From: Rossellomorea aquimaris
Lineage (GTDB): Bacteria > Bacillota > Bacilli > Bacillales > Bacillaceae_B
DNA length: 64,000 bases
NCBI RefSeq assembly: GCF_035590735.1
Contig: NZ_CP141595.1
Span: 491,001-555,000, forward strand
Direction: 5' to 3'
The notes under the pieces are model-generated. The model was not told the origin of the DNA, made no database searches, and saw only the letters and a program-made list of their open reading frames with translations. Below are positions 34,529-42,725 of the stretch, piece after piece; position 1 is the stretch's first letter, and each line of letters begins with the position of its first letter. The position numbers and the translations under genes were made by a program.

Positions 34529-34945
34529 ATGAACATAGTGAAACAGTGGGTCCAGGAAGATAGTGATTACATACGTAAGAAATTGATTGAATACAATATG
34601 TCCCAAGTAGATGAGGAGACAAAGACGCCTCTGGAGCAAATCAGTTTTGTTATGAGGAACGATGAGGATGAAATCGTTGGGGGAGTGGTCGGAGAAATGT
34701 TCTGGCATCATCTCCATATTGATTTTCTGTGGGTGGCAGATGACTATCGGCATGGAGGGTACGGATCCAAACTGATTCACCGGATAGAAGCGTATGCCAG
34801 GGAGAAAGGATGCCATCTCGTTATACTAGATACATTCAGCTTTCAAGCACCTCATTTTTATAAAAAGTTAGGGTATAAGGAATTCGGAGTCCTTAACGAT
34901 TTTCCTAAGGGTCAGAGTCAGTATTTTATGGAGAAACGATTGTAG
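34529..34945 (+). CDS. GNAT-family N-acetyltransferase
   Basis: The 138-residue protein has the acetyl-CoA-binding A motif as 'VADDYRHGGYGSKLIHRIE' (about residues 71-89; R/Q-x-x-G-x-G/A loop) and the B motif 'YKKLGYKEFG' near the C-terminus. It transfers acetyl groups to an unknown amine. ATG 34529 follows GAGGGGAGG. It is divergent from the VLRF1-type gene and ends at its own terminator. Confidence 0.88.
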   Translation: MNIVKQWVQEDSDYIRKKLIEYNMSQVDEETKTPLEQISFVMRNDEDEIVGGVVGEMFWHHLHIDFLWVADDYRHGGYGSKLIHRIEAYAREKGCHLVILDTFSFQAPHFYKKLGYKEFGVLNDFPKGQSQYFMEKRL

Positions 34946-34973
34946 CAACCAGCCGGGGCTGGTTGCTTTTTTT
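34944..34973 (+). terminator. Terminator of the acetyltransferase gene
   Basis: AGCAACCAG pairs with CTGGTTGCT around CCGGGG, followed by seven T. The stem begins inside the stop codon. Confidence 0.92.
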
Positions 34974-35108
34974 ATTGGAGTTTTTACTTCTATAAACTCT
35001 CCAATGTGCATTTAAGCCCATTTTCTTAAAGAAATCAGATAAATCATGTTTTATGTTCTTTCCATCGGGTAAATATGTACTAAATAACACACGACGGGAG
35101 AGAATAAA

Positions 35109-35342
35109 GTGAGCTATATTAACCAAGGTAGAGAGCGAATTCAATTTGATCGCAAGGGTAAGAAAAAGGATTTTCATATACTGGAGTGCACACACTGTGA
35201 GAATGAATTCCGTTCAACGATGAATGTCAATCAAATCGAGTGCTCCCATTGTTCAACATCTACAGATCCTAAATTGGACCTTTCGATTTTTAAAGTCATC
35301 GGATTTATTGAAAATCTTCAAGGGAGTGAAGTTCGTTGCTAA
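35109..35342 (+). CDS. Small zinc-ribbon protein (77 aa)
   Basis: The 77-residue protein has two Cys pairs, 'CTHC' (about residues 29-32) and 'CSHC' (about residues 47-50), that make a zinc ribbon, framed by a basic N-terminus and an amphipathic C-terminus. It may bind RNA or protein; no family is recognised. GTG 35109 follows CGGGAGAG. Its end overlaps the start of a 40-residue membrane micro-protein, so the two are translationally coupled and may work together. Confidence 0.65.
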   Translation: MSYINQGRERIQFDRKGKKKDFHILECTHCENEFRSTMNVNQIECSHCSTSTDPKLDLSIFKVIGFIENLQGSEVRC

Positions 35343-35458
35343 ACAAGGATAAATTAGCCGATTTGAAAATGGATTTCAACGATATTCTTTGGATGAGTTC
35401 TGGAGTTGCTATTATTCTATTATTACTTGCATTAGCAAATTTCTTTATCCTTGCCTAA
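35336..35458 (+). CDS. Membrane micro-protein (40 aa) coupled to the zinc-ribbon gene
   Basis: TTG 35336 lies inside the last codons of the zinc-ribbon gene, ten bases after AAGGGAG, and the frame ends at TAA 35456-35458 before a terminator. The first half is charged ('NKDKLADLKMDF') and the second half is a single membrane helix ('GVAIILLLLALANFF'). I do not recognise it. The ribosome binding site, the overlap and the following terminator support it as real. Confidence 0.6.
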   Translation: MLNKDKLADLKMDFNDILWMSSGVAIILLLLALANFFILA

Positions 35459-35476
35459 TCATATTGTTGTGATTTG

Positions 35477-35508
35477 AAAAGTCCTGACTGTTTAGTAGGA
35501 CTTTTTTT
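35477..35508 (+). terminator. Terminator of the zinc-ribbon/micro-protein operon
   Basis: AAAAGTCCT pairs with AGGACTTTT around an 11-base loop and ends in seven T. Confidence 0.85.
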
Positions 35509-35528
35509 GTTGGGCAAAACTCTCCATT

Positions 35529-35572
35529 GAAAAAGCCTGCCCGCTTTTAGAATTAAAGCAGGCAGGCTTTTC
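35529..35572 (-). terminator. Terminator of the aldehyde dehydrogenase gene
   Basis: On the minus strand AAAAGCCTGCCTGCTTT pairs with AAAGCGGGCAGGCTTTTT around a 7-base loop. Confidence 0.9.
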
Positions 35573-35581
35573 TATTGGTTG

Positions 35582-37030
35582 TTATCCTTTATAGTTTTCA
35601 TCGTACTCAAGATAAACAACATGAGTTTCCAGGTATTCGTTAAGGCCGTGTTTTCCATCTGCTCCGCCGATTCCGGATTGACCGCGACCAGCGTGGAAAC
35701 CATTGATGGCTTCAAAGTTCTCACGATTCACGAAGGTTTCGCCGTATCTAAGTTCATTCGCCGCCCTCATGATCTCATGGAGGTTTTCACTGAAAATCGA
35801 GGAAGAAAGACCATATTCTGTATCGTTGGCAAGCTCGATCACTTCATCAAAATCCTTGTATGTCATAATTGGAAGGACGGGTCCAAAGATCTCTTCCTGG
35901 ATGATTTCCATATCCTGTTTTACATCTACGAGAATGGTAGGCTCGTAGTAGAACCCTTTATCCATATTGAGCGGTTTCCCGCCTGTAAGGATTTTTGCTC
36001 CATCTTCAACGGCTGTATTGACCATTTCAGTTACGGTTTCAAGTCGATCTTTATTCACAAGAGGTCCGATGTCGTTATCCCGGTTTGTCGGATCTCCGAC
36101 TGTCGTGTTTTTCATCGCTTCGGTCATTTTGCTGATGAATTCTTCTGCTACATCCTCGTGGACATACACTCGTTCCGCGTTCGTGCATGCCTGCCCGGAG
36201 TTAGTGATTCTGGACGTTTTGATCTTTTCAACGGCAAGATCAATATTTGCATGCTTGGTTACGATGGCAGGGGCTTTACCGCCCAGCTCCAGGTTTACTT
36301 TTGTAATGGACTTCGATGCTGCTTCCATCACTATTGAACCGGCCGGGTAGCTTCCCGTCATGGACACCATGCGTACTTTGGGGTGACTGGACATTGGGTT
36401 TCCGATATCGGACCCTTTACCGGTTACAAGATTAAAGACTCCTTTTGGCAGTCCGATTTCGTCTACGATCTTAGCGAACTCACATGCGGTATTTGGTGTG
36501 TATTGACTCGGTTTCATCACGATCGTACAGCCTGTCACAATCGCAGGGGCAACTTTCCTGGCCAGGATGAACATCGGGAAGTTCCACGGAACGATTCCTG
36601 CTACGACTCCGATCGGTTTCTTGTATACAAGTATGTTTTCGTTCGAGCGTTCACTTTCAAGGATTTCACCTTCATACCTTAACGCCCAGCCTGCCATGTA
36701 ACGGAAATACTCGATGGCAAAATCGAGCTCACCCTCCGAGGCATCCAATGTCTTCCCGTTTTCTTCTGTCAGCATCTGAACAAATTGTTCTTTACGTTCT
36801 TCCAGCTTATCGGCTATTTTATATAAATAGGAAGCACGTTCCTTGGAAGGGACCTTCTCCCAGGACAGAAAGGCTGAATGAGCAGCATCAATCGCGTGAT
36901 TGACATCCTCTTCCGTTCCCATCTGAATGGAAGAAATCGTCTCCTCATTCGCAGGATTGATCACGTCCAATGTATCCTTCGACGTACTATCCACAAACTC
37001 ACCATTAATATACAACTGATACTTCTTCAC
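35582..37030 (-). CDS. NAD(P)-dependent aldehyde dehydrogenase
   Basis: The 482-residue enzyme is a complete ALDH-superfamily protein: catalytic Cys in 'NSGQACTNAERVYV' (about residue 286), general base Glu in 'LELGGKAPAIV' (about residue 252), 'PWNFPMF' (about residue 150) and 'EEIFGPVLP' (about residue 385). The fold and the 'NREN...GFHAGRGQSGIGGADG' ending resemble lactaldehyde/glycolaldehyde dehydrogenases (AldA-like), but the substrate cannot be fixed from sequence. GTG 37030 follows AAGGAGGAG. It is cytoplasmic and monocistronic. Confidence 0.92.
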   Translation of the reverse strand: MKKYQLYINGEFVDSTSKDTLDVINPANEETISSIQMGTEEDVNHAIDAAHSAFLSWEKVPSKERASYLYKIADKLEERKEQFVQMLTEENGKTLDASEGELDFAIEYFRYMAGWALRYEGEILESERSNENILVYKKPIGVVAGIVPWNFPMFILARKVAPAIVTGCTIVMKPSQYTPNTACEFAKIVDEIGLPKGVFNLVTGKGSDIGNPMSSHPKVRMVSMTGSYPAGSIVMEAASKSITKVNLELGGKAPAIVTKHANIDLAVEKIKTSRITNSGQACTNAERVYVHEDVAEEFISKMTEAMKNTTVGDPTNRDNDIGPLVNKDRLETVTEMVNTAVEDGAKILTGGKPLNMDKGFYYEPTILVDVKQDMEIIQEEIFGPVLPIMTYKDFDEVIELANDTEYGLSSSIFSENLHEIMRAANELRYGETFVNRENFEAINGFHAGRGQSGIGGADGKHGLNEYLETHVVYLEYDENYKG

Positions 37031-37113
37031 GATTACTCCTCCTTGTAGAACTCTTTCTTATCATATCTTCTTCTTTTCCCTTTCAATGGGGAGGGGTAAA
37101 CATGTGGATGTGC

Positions 37114-37127
37114 GAGGGACGGACCTC
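37114..37127 (+). repeat. REP-like element, copy 4
   Basis: It has the exact core at 37116-37126, followed by CGTTCCATTCA as in copy 3 (where TTCCATT also appears nearby). Confidence 0.7.
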
Positions 37128-37211
37128 GTTCCATTCATATACTAAGCTAAGACCTTGATACAAAGGGGGTTAAGTGAGTTTCTCGGTTCGCTTCTGGAAA
37201 ATAAAGTGAAA

Positions 37212-37293
37212 GAGGGACGGACCTCTTCCACTCAATCCTTCAACCAAAACGCTGGTTTAATAGGATTGGAGTGAAAATGGAGGTCCGTCCCTC
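37212..37293. repeat. REP-like inverted pair, copies 5 and 6
   Basis: Exact cores at 37214-37224 (+) and 37281-37291 (-) face each other. The inner flanks also match in inverted form (CACTCAATCC and GGATTGGAGTG), so the whole 82-base unit can fold into one long hairpin, as BIMEs do. It lies 8 bases past the MDR gene. Confidence 0.8.
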
Positions 37294-37300
37294 AGAATGG

Positions 37301-38323
37301 TTATTTGCTTGGTTCTGCGATTTTGACGAGTTGTTTGCCGATGTTTTTACCTTGGAAGAGTCCGAGGAAGGCGTCGGTTACGTTTTCTAAGCCTTCTGTG
37401 ATGGTTTCTTCGTATTGGAGTTTTCCTTGGGAAAGCCATTGGCCAAGCTCTGTTGCGCCTTCTTTGAAGCGGTCATTGTAGTCGTTGACGACAAAGCCTT
37501 TCATGAGCGCGCTTGATTTGATCAATTTCGTCTGAACGCGTGGTCCCAGGTCACGATCTGTTTTGTTATAAGAAGAAATCGCTCCGCACACTGGTACACG
37601 TGCATGTTTATTTAGTAAACTAAGGACAGCGTCACCAATTTCGCCACCAACGTTTTCGAAATACACATCAATGCCGTTTGGACAGGCTTCTTTTAACGCA
37701 GCATAGATATTATCCGTTGTTTTGTAGTTGATTCCTTCGTCGAATCCAAGCGTATCTGTCAGGTAGCTCACTTTTTCATCCGAACCTGCAATCCCGACAA
37801 CGCGGGCTCCTTTGATTTTGGCTATTTGTCCGACAACAGAGCCGACTGCACCTGCAGCACCGGATACAACCACGGTTTCGCCTTCTTTCGGCTGACCGAT
37901 GTCAAGGAGGCCGAAGTAAGCGGTCAATCCAGTCATTCCCAGTATACTAAGGTGAGTAGAGATAGGGGCGACATTCGGATCGATGGAGCGAACCTGCTTC
38001 TCATCGGCAAGTGAATATTCCTGCCAAGGCAGCATTCCTACAACGAAATCGCCTTTTTGGAAATGTCCGGATTCTGACTCGACGATTTCACCAACCGCTC
38101 CGCCAGCCAACGCTTCGTTTAACTGGAATGGTTCTACATACGACTTGGCATCAGACATTCTGCCCCGCATATAAGGATCCACGGAAAGATAAAGAGTTTT
38201 GACTAATACTTGACCTTTGGATGGTTTAGGAATTTCAATCTCTTTGAAGTTGAAATCCTCTTTTACAGGCATTCCTTCAGGACGGGAGACTAATTGAATT
38301 TGTTGCTGCTTTTCAGGTAACAT
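37301..38323 (-). CDS. NADP-dependent MDR-family oxidoreductase (YfmJ-like)
   Basis: The 340-residue protein is a zinc-free medium-chain dehydrogenase/reductase of the leukotriene B4 12-hydroxydehydrogenase group. It has 'LYLSVDPYMRGRMSD' (about residues 46-60), the NADP loop 'VVSGAAGAVGSVVGQIAKI' (about residues 152-170) and 'CGAISSYN' near residue 245. Such enzymes reduce alkenals and alkenones formed by oxidative damage. The size and motifs match B. subtilis YfmJ. ATG 38323 follows GAGGAGG. It sits next to the ALDH gene, but a 270-base gap with REP elements separates them. Confidence 0.9.
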   Translation of the reverse strand: MLPEKQQQIQLVSRPEGMPVKEDFNFKEIEIPKPSKGQVLVKTLYLSVDPYMRGRMSDAKSYVEPFQLNEALAGGAVGEIVESESGHFQKGDFVVGMLPWQEYSLADEKQVRSIDPNVAPISTHLSILGMTGLTAYFGLLDIGQPKEGETVVVSGAAGAVGSVVGQIAKIKGARVVGIAGSDEKVSYLTDTLGFDEGINYKTTDNIYAALKEACPNGIDVYFENVGGEIGDAVLSLLNKHARVPVCGAISSYNKTDRDLGPRVQTKLIKSSALMKGFVVNDYNDRFKEGATELGQWLSQGKLQYEETITEGLENVTDAFLGLFQGKNIGKQLVKIAEPSK

Positions 38324-38433
38324 CGTGATTCCTCCTCGTAATTTAATCTGGAATATATTTTCCGATTACTTGAAACTTATCACATGGAGTTTAGGTTCTA
38401 CAAAGAATAACACTTGAGAAAGGCGGGGTGAAT

Positions 38434-39366
38434 GTGGCTAATAGTTGGGAAGCGGAGGTGGAGGTCACGATTGACCAGGCAAGATTATTGATCGGAAATC
38501 AGTTTCCGGAACTTCCTCTATCAAGAATGGAAATCATTGACTATGGATTCGATAATACGGTTATGAAAGTGAACAACGATTGGGTCTTTCGGTTTCCAAG
38601 GCGGGGTATAGCCGTGAAGCTTTTGGAAACAGAAGGAAAGCTTTTGCCATTGCTCGATGAAAAGAGTCTCGGACTCCGAATTCCGGTTCCGACCTTTTTT
38701 GGAAAGCCTTCCCCTCAATACAAATGGCCCTTTCTAGGCTACCGGTTTGTTGAAGGAATGATTCCATCCCGGGCACATGAGGTGGTTAGAGAAGGGAATT
38801 CAGCCCTTAAATTGGCATGGTTTCTTAAGAAACTTCATCTGACGGATGTATCAGAGGCAGTGAAACGGGGAGTATCTAATGATGAATTGAATCGTTTAGA
38901 TGTTAAAAAACGGATCACGACCTTGGAAAAAAACATTCATGAAATCGAAGAACTAAATCTTCTTCACCAGGTTGAAAAGTTAAAAGACTACCTTCAGCAC
39001 GTACCAAAAAAGCCATTACCTTCAGAAACCACGTTGGTTCACGGCGACCTTCATTTTAAAAATATTGTTGTGAATGAGCATGGAATCTTATCAGGGATTC
39101 TGGATTGGGGTGACGTGCATATTGGCCATCGAGCCATTGATTTAAACCTCGTGTACAGTTATCTCAATCCTGCGGGGCGGGATTTGTTTTTTGAAGAATA
39201 TGGAGAGGTAGAGGAAGTCGAGTTGGAATATGCACGGTTCAAAGCTATCTACACCAACGTCGTCCTGCTTCTTTACGGCTATCATGAGAAGCAGCCTCAT
39301 ACAGTAGTGGAAGCCCGGAAAAGTTTAGAGCTTGCATTAATAAGAGGGACGGACCTTGGTGAGTAG
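38434..39366 (+). CDS. APH-family aminoglycoside phosphotransferase-like kinase
   Basis: The 310-residue protein has the APH kinase core: a Brenner motif 'VHGDLHFKNIVV' (about residues 205-216) and 'GILDWGDVHIGH' (DFG-like, about residues 222-233). The N-terminal lobe 'DNTVMKVNNDWVFRFPR' is of the APH(2'')/macrolide kinase type. Many Bacillus members act on unknown small molecules, so drug resistance must not be assumed. GTG 38434 is chosen for its spacing from AGGCGGGG; GTG 38428 is possible. Its last codons ('RGTDLGE') come from a REP-like element, so the C-terminus was probably rewritten by that insertion. Confidence 0.82.
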   Translation: MANSWEAEVEVTIDQARLLIGNQFPELPLSRMEIIDYGFDNTVMKVNNDWVFRFPRRGIAVKLLETEGKLLPLLDEKSLGLRIPVPTFFGKPSPQYKWPFLGYRFVEGMIPSRAHEVVREGNSALKLAWFLKKLHLTDVSEAVKRGVSNDELNRLDVKKRITTLEKNIHEIEELNLLHQVEKLKDYLQHVPKKPLPSETTLVHGDLHFKNIVVNEHGILSGILDWGDVHIGHRAIDLNLVYSYLNPAGRDLFFEEYGEVEEVELEYARFKAIYTNVVLLLYGYHEKQPHTVVEARKSLELALIRGTDLGE

Positions 39367-39384
39367 CACAAGGTCCGTCCCTCT
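39343..39384. repeat. REP-like inverted pair at the 3' end of the APH gene, copies 7 and 8
   Basis: AGAGGGACGGACCTTG and its complement face each other around a 10-base loop that carries the stop codon of the APH-like gene. Exact cores are at 39346-39356 and 39371-39381. The hairpin may also terminate both converging genes. Confidence 0.85.
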
Positions 39385-39391
39385 TCTGATA

Positions 39392-39895
39392 TTATTTAAC
39401 GTTTTTTTGAATATACTTCACGATTTTTCTCAGTTCATTCGCATGTGGACGGCCAAAGGGGCTCGTTTGTCTTTGCTGGTACATGGTTTGTCCTTTTTCA
39501 TTCACAAGGAAGTAAGCCGGTTCACCATGTTGTCCGTGATCCTCATAAGGGGCATCTTCACCGTGATAGAATACATCATAGGCTTTGATTGCCTCTAATT
39601 TTTCGTCTGCTAAAACGGGGAAAGTTAAATCCTCTTTGTTAGCAAACTCCTGCAAGTCTTCCATTTTATCACTGGAAATCGCAAGTATGTGAACATTGTG
39701 TTTTTCAAAATCCTCTTTGTTAGCTTGTAATTCTCTAAGTTCTTCCTGACATACCGGACACCATGAACCCCTGAAGAAAACGATGAGATGCCAGCTTTGA
39801 TGTTCTTTTTGATGGTCCTCAAATGAGAACGTTTCACCTGAAACTGCCGGGAGCGTGAAATTTGGTACCGTATCATTTAATTGAAAAGTTGCCAT
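39392..39895 (-). CDS. Peroxiredoxin-like AhpC/TSA family protein
   Basis: The 167-residue protein has a thioredoxin fold with the redox motif 'GSWCPVCQEEL' (about residues 43-53), an atypical CxxC peroxiredoxin centre, and 'ILAISSDKMEDLQEF' near residue 71. It probably reduces hydroperoxides or acts as a thiol reductant. There is no signal peptide. ATG 39895 has GGAGG eight bases upstream. It converges with the APH-like gene, and the REP hairpin lies between them. Confidence 0.88.
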   Translation of the reverse strand: MATFQLNDTVPNFTLPAVSGETFSFEDHQKEHQSWHLIVFFRGSWCPVCQEELRELQANKEDFEKHNVHILAISSDKMEDLQEFANKEDLTFPVLADEKLEAIKAYDVFYHGEDAPYEDHGQHGEPAYFLVNEKGQTMYQQRQTSPFGRPHANELRKIVKYIQKNVK

Positions 39896-40066
39896 TATTC
39901 ATTCCTCCTATTGTATTCTTTCCAGTCAGATAGGCGTTAGGACAATCCTAACCAGATTGAAATACATACAGTATAGTAATTTATTTTTGCTTACATGGAG
40001 TGTATTTCCCTTTATGTGAGAAACAAAACGTACTATTGTGCAGAGTGAGTAGAAAGGACGATGGAT

Positions 40067-40366
40067 ATGAGAAGAAATAAGACAGTTCCAAATCTGTGTA
40101 TTTTCCCGGAATACAAATGGTGCGGACCAGGATGCAGCGGACCCGGTGCCCCTGTCAATTCAGTCGACGCAGCATGCAAGGCCCATGACCTGTGCTATGA
40201 GCGATACGGTCCAAGCTGCCAGTGTGATCGGATGTTCATGAGGAAGCTGAAAAATGAAATCAACCCCCATAGTCGAAAAGGGAGGCATGCTTTTCTTATG
40301 TATCAATATATGAAATTGCAGACCAGGGTCACGTGTCAAAAGCAATGCCGGGGGTCATGGATTTAG
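40067..40366 (+). CDS. Parvovirus VP1-like / phospholipase A2-like small protein
   Basis: The 99-residue, Cys-rich protein contains a PLA2-type calcium loop 'YKWCGPGCSGPG' (about residues 16-27) and the catalytic 'ACKAHDLCYERYG' helix (His-Asp, about residues 36-48), as in secreted phospholipases and the VP1 unique region of parvoviruses. There is no signal peptide, so it is cytoplasmic or released in another way, for example from a spore or by lysis. ATG 40067 is eight bases after AAAGGA; ATG 40061 is possible. It stands alone. The function in Bacillus is not known. Confidence 0.78.
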   Translation: MRRNKTVPNLCIFPEYKWCGPGCSGPGAPVNSVDAACKAHDLCYERYGPSCQCDRMFMRKLKNEINPHSRKGRHAFLMYQYMKLQTRVTCQKQCRGSWI

Positions 40367-40460
40367 GCCGATGAGACCCTGCAACCTCTTTATTTGAAGG
40401 GACCGTTTAACATAAAATGGGGAGTTCAATGGAAAATGAACCGGTTCCCGGCACACATTC

Positions 40461-40490
40461 AAAAAAACCAGCCCACATCAAGCAGGCTGG
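40461..40490 (-). terminator. Minus-strand terminator-like hairpin without a gene
   Basis: Read on the minus strand, CCAGCC and GGCTGG (extended by wobble pairs) enclose a short loop and are followed by seven T. No minus-strand gene ends here, so it may close an unseen RNA or be a relic. Confidence 0.4.
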
Positions 40491-40652
40491 CGACTCAGAT
40501 TAAAATGGTTTAATAGACATTAAGATGATAAGAATAATAGCGGCACTATGTATAATGAAGTTGAATGGTTTTATTCTGAGTTGATTTTTCCGGAAGAATC
40601 GGGAAATTAGTACCTGTTTCCATAATTTCTTTAACAAAGGGGAGAAAAAAGT

Positions 40653-41375
40653 ATGAGTGAGAAAGATGAAATTAGGCATAAGGTATGGAATCGGTTGACA
40701 GAGAGAAAATTAGGCGCTTTTCCATTTCCTCTAACGGGCAGGATTCCAAATTTCAAAGGAGCTGAAAAAGCTGCTTCTTTAGTTCGGAATATGGATATTT
40801 ACAAGGATGCCGAGGTCGTAAAGGTGAATCCGGATGCACCTCAGCTCCCACTTCGCGCAACTGTGTTGAAGGACGGGAAGATTTTACTCATTCCAACGCC
40901 GCGCTTAAAGGACGGATTTGTCATGATTAAGCCTGAATGGGTGCCCCGGGGAGAAGAGAGAAAGGCAGCGAGCATCAAGCATATGAATACATATGGTAAA
41001 GTCGTACCGCTCACAGATATACCTCCCATTGACTTGATAGTGGTCGGTTCCGTTGCGATTCATCGTGATGGAAGAAGACTTGGAAAAGGAGAGGGGTATG
41101 CCGATCGTGAATACGCCATCCTGCGTGAAATCGGAAACAACCCGGTGCCGGTCATCACGACCATAAACAGTGAGCAGCTTGTAGGAGATGACATCCCTAG
41201 GGATTCCTATGACCTGGCCGTCGACTGGATCATCACCGAAGCAGGCATCACGGAAACCCGCACCCCATACCCAAAACCACAGGGCATCGAATGGGACCAC
41301 GTAAGCGAAGAAGAAATGGAGAAGATGCCGATCCTGAAGGAATTGAAGAATTTCTCTGGAGGGACGGACCTTTAA
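40653..41375 (+). CDS. 5-formyltetrahydrofolate cyclo-ligase family protein
   Basis: The 240-residue protein has the 5-FTHF cyclo-ligase (MTHFS) fold: '[17 protein letters not shown]' (about residues 76-92), '[30 protein letters not shown]' region (about residues 124-153, here split by '[13 protein letters not shown]'). The glycine-rich phosphate loop '[12 protein letters not shown]' is clear. It belongs to the longer MTHFSD-like subgroup, so the reaction (ATP-dependent closing of 5-formyl-THF) is likely but unproven. ATG 40653 follows AAAGGGGAG. The last residues 'GGTDL' are encoded by a REP-like element. Confidence 0.85.
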   Translation: MSEKDEIRHKVWNRLTERKLGAFPFPLTGRIPNFKGAEKAASLVRNMDIYKDAEVVKVNPDAPQLPLRATVLKDGKILLIPTPRLKDGFVMIKPEWVPRGEERKAASIKHMNTYGKVVPLTDIPPIDLIVVGSVAIHRDGRRLGKGEGYADREYAILREIGNNPVPVITTINSEQLVGDDIPRDSYDLAVDWIITEAGITETRTPYPKPQGIEWDHVSEEEMEKMPILKELKNFSGGTDL

Positions 41376-41441
41376 TTTATAATTAAATGGCAAGAATGCT
41401 ATAGGGATGGGCCTTATGTGGAAACTGGAGGTCCGTCCCTC
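41358..41441. repeat. REP-like inverted pair at the 3' end of the cyclo-ligase gene, copies 9 and 10
   Basis: Exact cores are at 41361-41371 (+) and 41429-41439 (-), with a 57-base interval. The left core encodes the last residues GTDL of the upstream gene and runs into its TAA stop. Confidence 0.82.
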
Positions 41442-41452
41442 AATGTGACGTG

Positions 41453-41485
41453 AAAAACCCCCTGAAGGTGTAATACCTTCAGGGG
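41453..41485 (-). terminator. Terminator of the carbonic anhydrase operon
   Basis: On the minus strand CCCCTGAAGGT pairs with ACCTTCAGGGG (perfect, 11 bp) around ATTAC, followed by GTTTTTC. Confidence 0.92.
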
Positions 41486-41521
41486 AAGGTTATGTTGGTC
41501 GACTGAATAGGTCAAGTTTTT

Positions 41522-42079
41522 TTAGTAACCCTCAACGACCAAATCCAGCTTCCCTGTTTCGGGACTGATGACCAATCCGTGCACGGGAATGTTTTTATCC
41601 ATCAACGGATGATTCTTGATCATGTCGACGCTGTGGGCGACGCTTTCCTGTACTGAGCTGAAGCCTTTCAGCCAGTCGTGGAGGTCGATTCCGGAGTAGT
41701 TGACGGTGTCGAGTGTTTCTTCTGGAATCCCACGGTCCTTCATTTTGTCCAGGATTTGATGGCTGTTGATGGCGCTCATTCCGCAGTCATGGTGACCGAT
41801 CACGAGTACTTCATCTGCCTGGAGTTCATATACCGCAACGAGCAGGCTGCGCATAATACTGCCGAACGGATGGCTCACGACCGCACCGGCATTTTTGACA
41901 ACTTTCACGTCGCCATTTTTCATGTTCATGGATTTAGGCAGAAGCTCTACTAAACGGGTATCCATACAAGTTAGAATGACTAAGCGTTTGTCTGGAAACT
42001 TGGTTGTTCTGTACTCTTCGTACGATTGTTCTTGTACAAACTGTTGGTTGTAATCAAGTATGTTCGTTAATAAAGTCAT
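41522..42079 (-). CDS. Beta-class carbonic anhydrase
   Basis: The 185-residue enzyme has the beta-class zinc site: 'CMDTRLVELLP' (CxDxR, about residues 38-48) and 'HHDCGMS' (HxxC, about residues 94-100). It interconverts CO2 and bicarbonate in the cytoplasm. The length fits the YtiB-like type. ATG 42079 follows AGGAGA on the minus strand; an upstream GTG/ATG frame to 42109 would overlap the PAS gene. It is the last gene of a group with the PAS and cobalamin-binding genes (27-base gap), so its expression may follow their signal. Confidence 0.92.
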   Translation of the reverse strand: MTLLTNILDYNQQFVQEQSYEEYRTTKFPDKRLVILTCMDTRLVELLPKSMNMKNGDVKVVKNAGAVVSHPFGSIMRSLLVAVYELQADEVLVIGHHDCGMSAINSHQILDKMKDRGIPEETLDTVNYSGIDLHDWLKGFSSVQESVAHSVDMIKNHPLMDKNIPVHGLVISPETGKLDLVVEGY

Positions 42080-42105
42080 ATTGTCTTCTCCTATAAAATT
42101 TATTA

Positions 42106-42603
42106 TCACTTCACATTTTGCTGAAGGTGATTTTCTATCTCTTTTATTTTATCCATAATTTCTTGTCGATTCCAATCAGACGTATTAGAAAGCTTCAAAT
42201 AAAGAGAAGATACTTTGGCCAATACTTCTGTCAAATTCGGTTCTTTTCGTGGATACGTGGACTTACCCATAAGATCAAATAAGCCATTCATTTGATCTGA
42301 CACTTTCTTGTATTGAACGTCTTTAGAAATGACGGCAACATGGAAATATTGCTGCATATCTGAAAACTGATAGAATATATCAAACAGCTCGAATGAATCA
42401 TTTCTCTTCAGATTCAATTCCATTTCACCTGAGGAATTTTTATGAATAATCCGTGCGAACTTTGGCGAGCTTTCGTCTTCTACAATAGACATGAAGTTTT
42501 TTCCGGATTTTAAAAAGTCATAACCTGAATTCGAAGCATCAATTAAATTAAGTTGCCTATCCAATAGTAGATAAGGTATCGGGCATAAATGCAGGTTTTC
42601 CAC
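42106..42603 (-). CDS. PAS-domain protein (165 aa)
   Basis: The N-terminal 95 residues form a PAS fold ('CPIPYLLLDRQLNLIDASNS' near residue 7, a typical PAS start). The C-terminal 65 residues are helical and end in a coiled coil ('EIMDKIKEIENHLQQN'). There is no kinase, GGDEF or DNA-binding domain, so it must signal through a partner. GTG 42603 is seven bases after AAAGGAG; an ATG further upstream at 42639 lacks a good site. It lies between a cobalamin-binding protein and carbonic anhydrase, all in one direction, which suggests a sensory unit. Confidence 0.75.
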   Translation of the reverse strand: MENLHLCPIPYLLLDRQLNLIDASNSGYDFLKSGKNFMSIVEDESSPKFARIIHKNSSGEMELNLKRNDSFELFDIFYQFSDMQQYFHVAVISKDVQYKKVSDQMNGLFDLMGKSTYPRKEPNLTEVLAKVSSLYLKLSNTSDWNRQEIMDKIKEIENHLQQNVK

Positions 42604-42725
42604 ATGATCACTCCTTTGGGAAAGGTAAATGGACGTCATTGCCCCGTTCCTCTCTTCAGAGAAGGTTTCATGTGGGATAACATTCAGTTTAACCTTATTA
42701 AGTTTGGCTAAATATGATGAAGGAG

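Noticed and set aside
34397..34816. N-terminal extension of the VLRF1-type gene by 140 codons
   Set aside because: It would run through a promoter-like spacer and antisense to the acetyltransferase gene, while ATG 34396 has an excellent ribosome binding site and starts the homologous part.
35579..36337. Long open frame (252 codons) on the plus strand opposite the aldehyde dehydrogenase gene
   Set aside because: It is fully antisense to a complete enzyme gene, has Cys-, Phe- and Ile-rich content typical of a shadow frame and no ribosome binding site.
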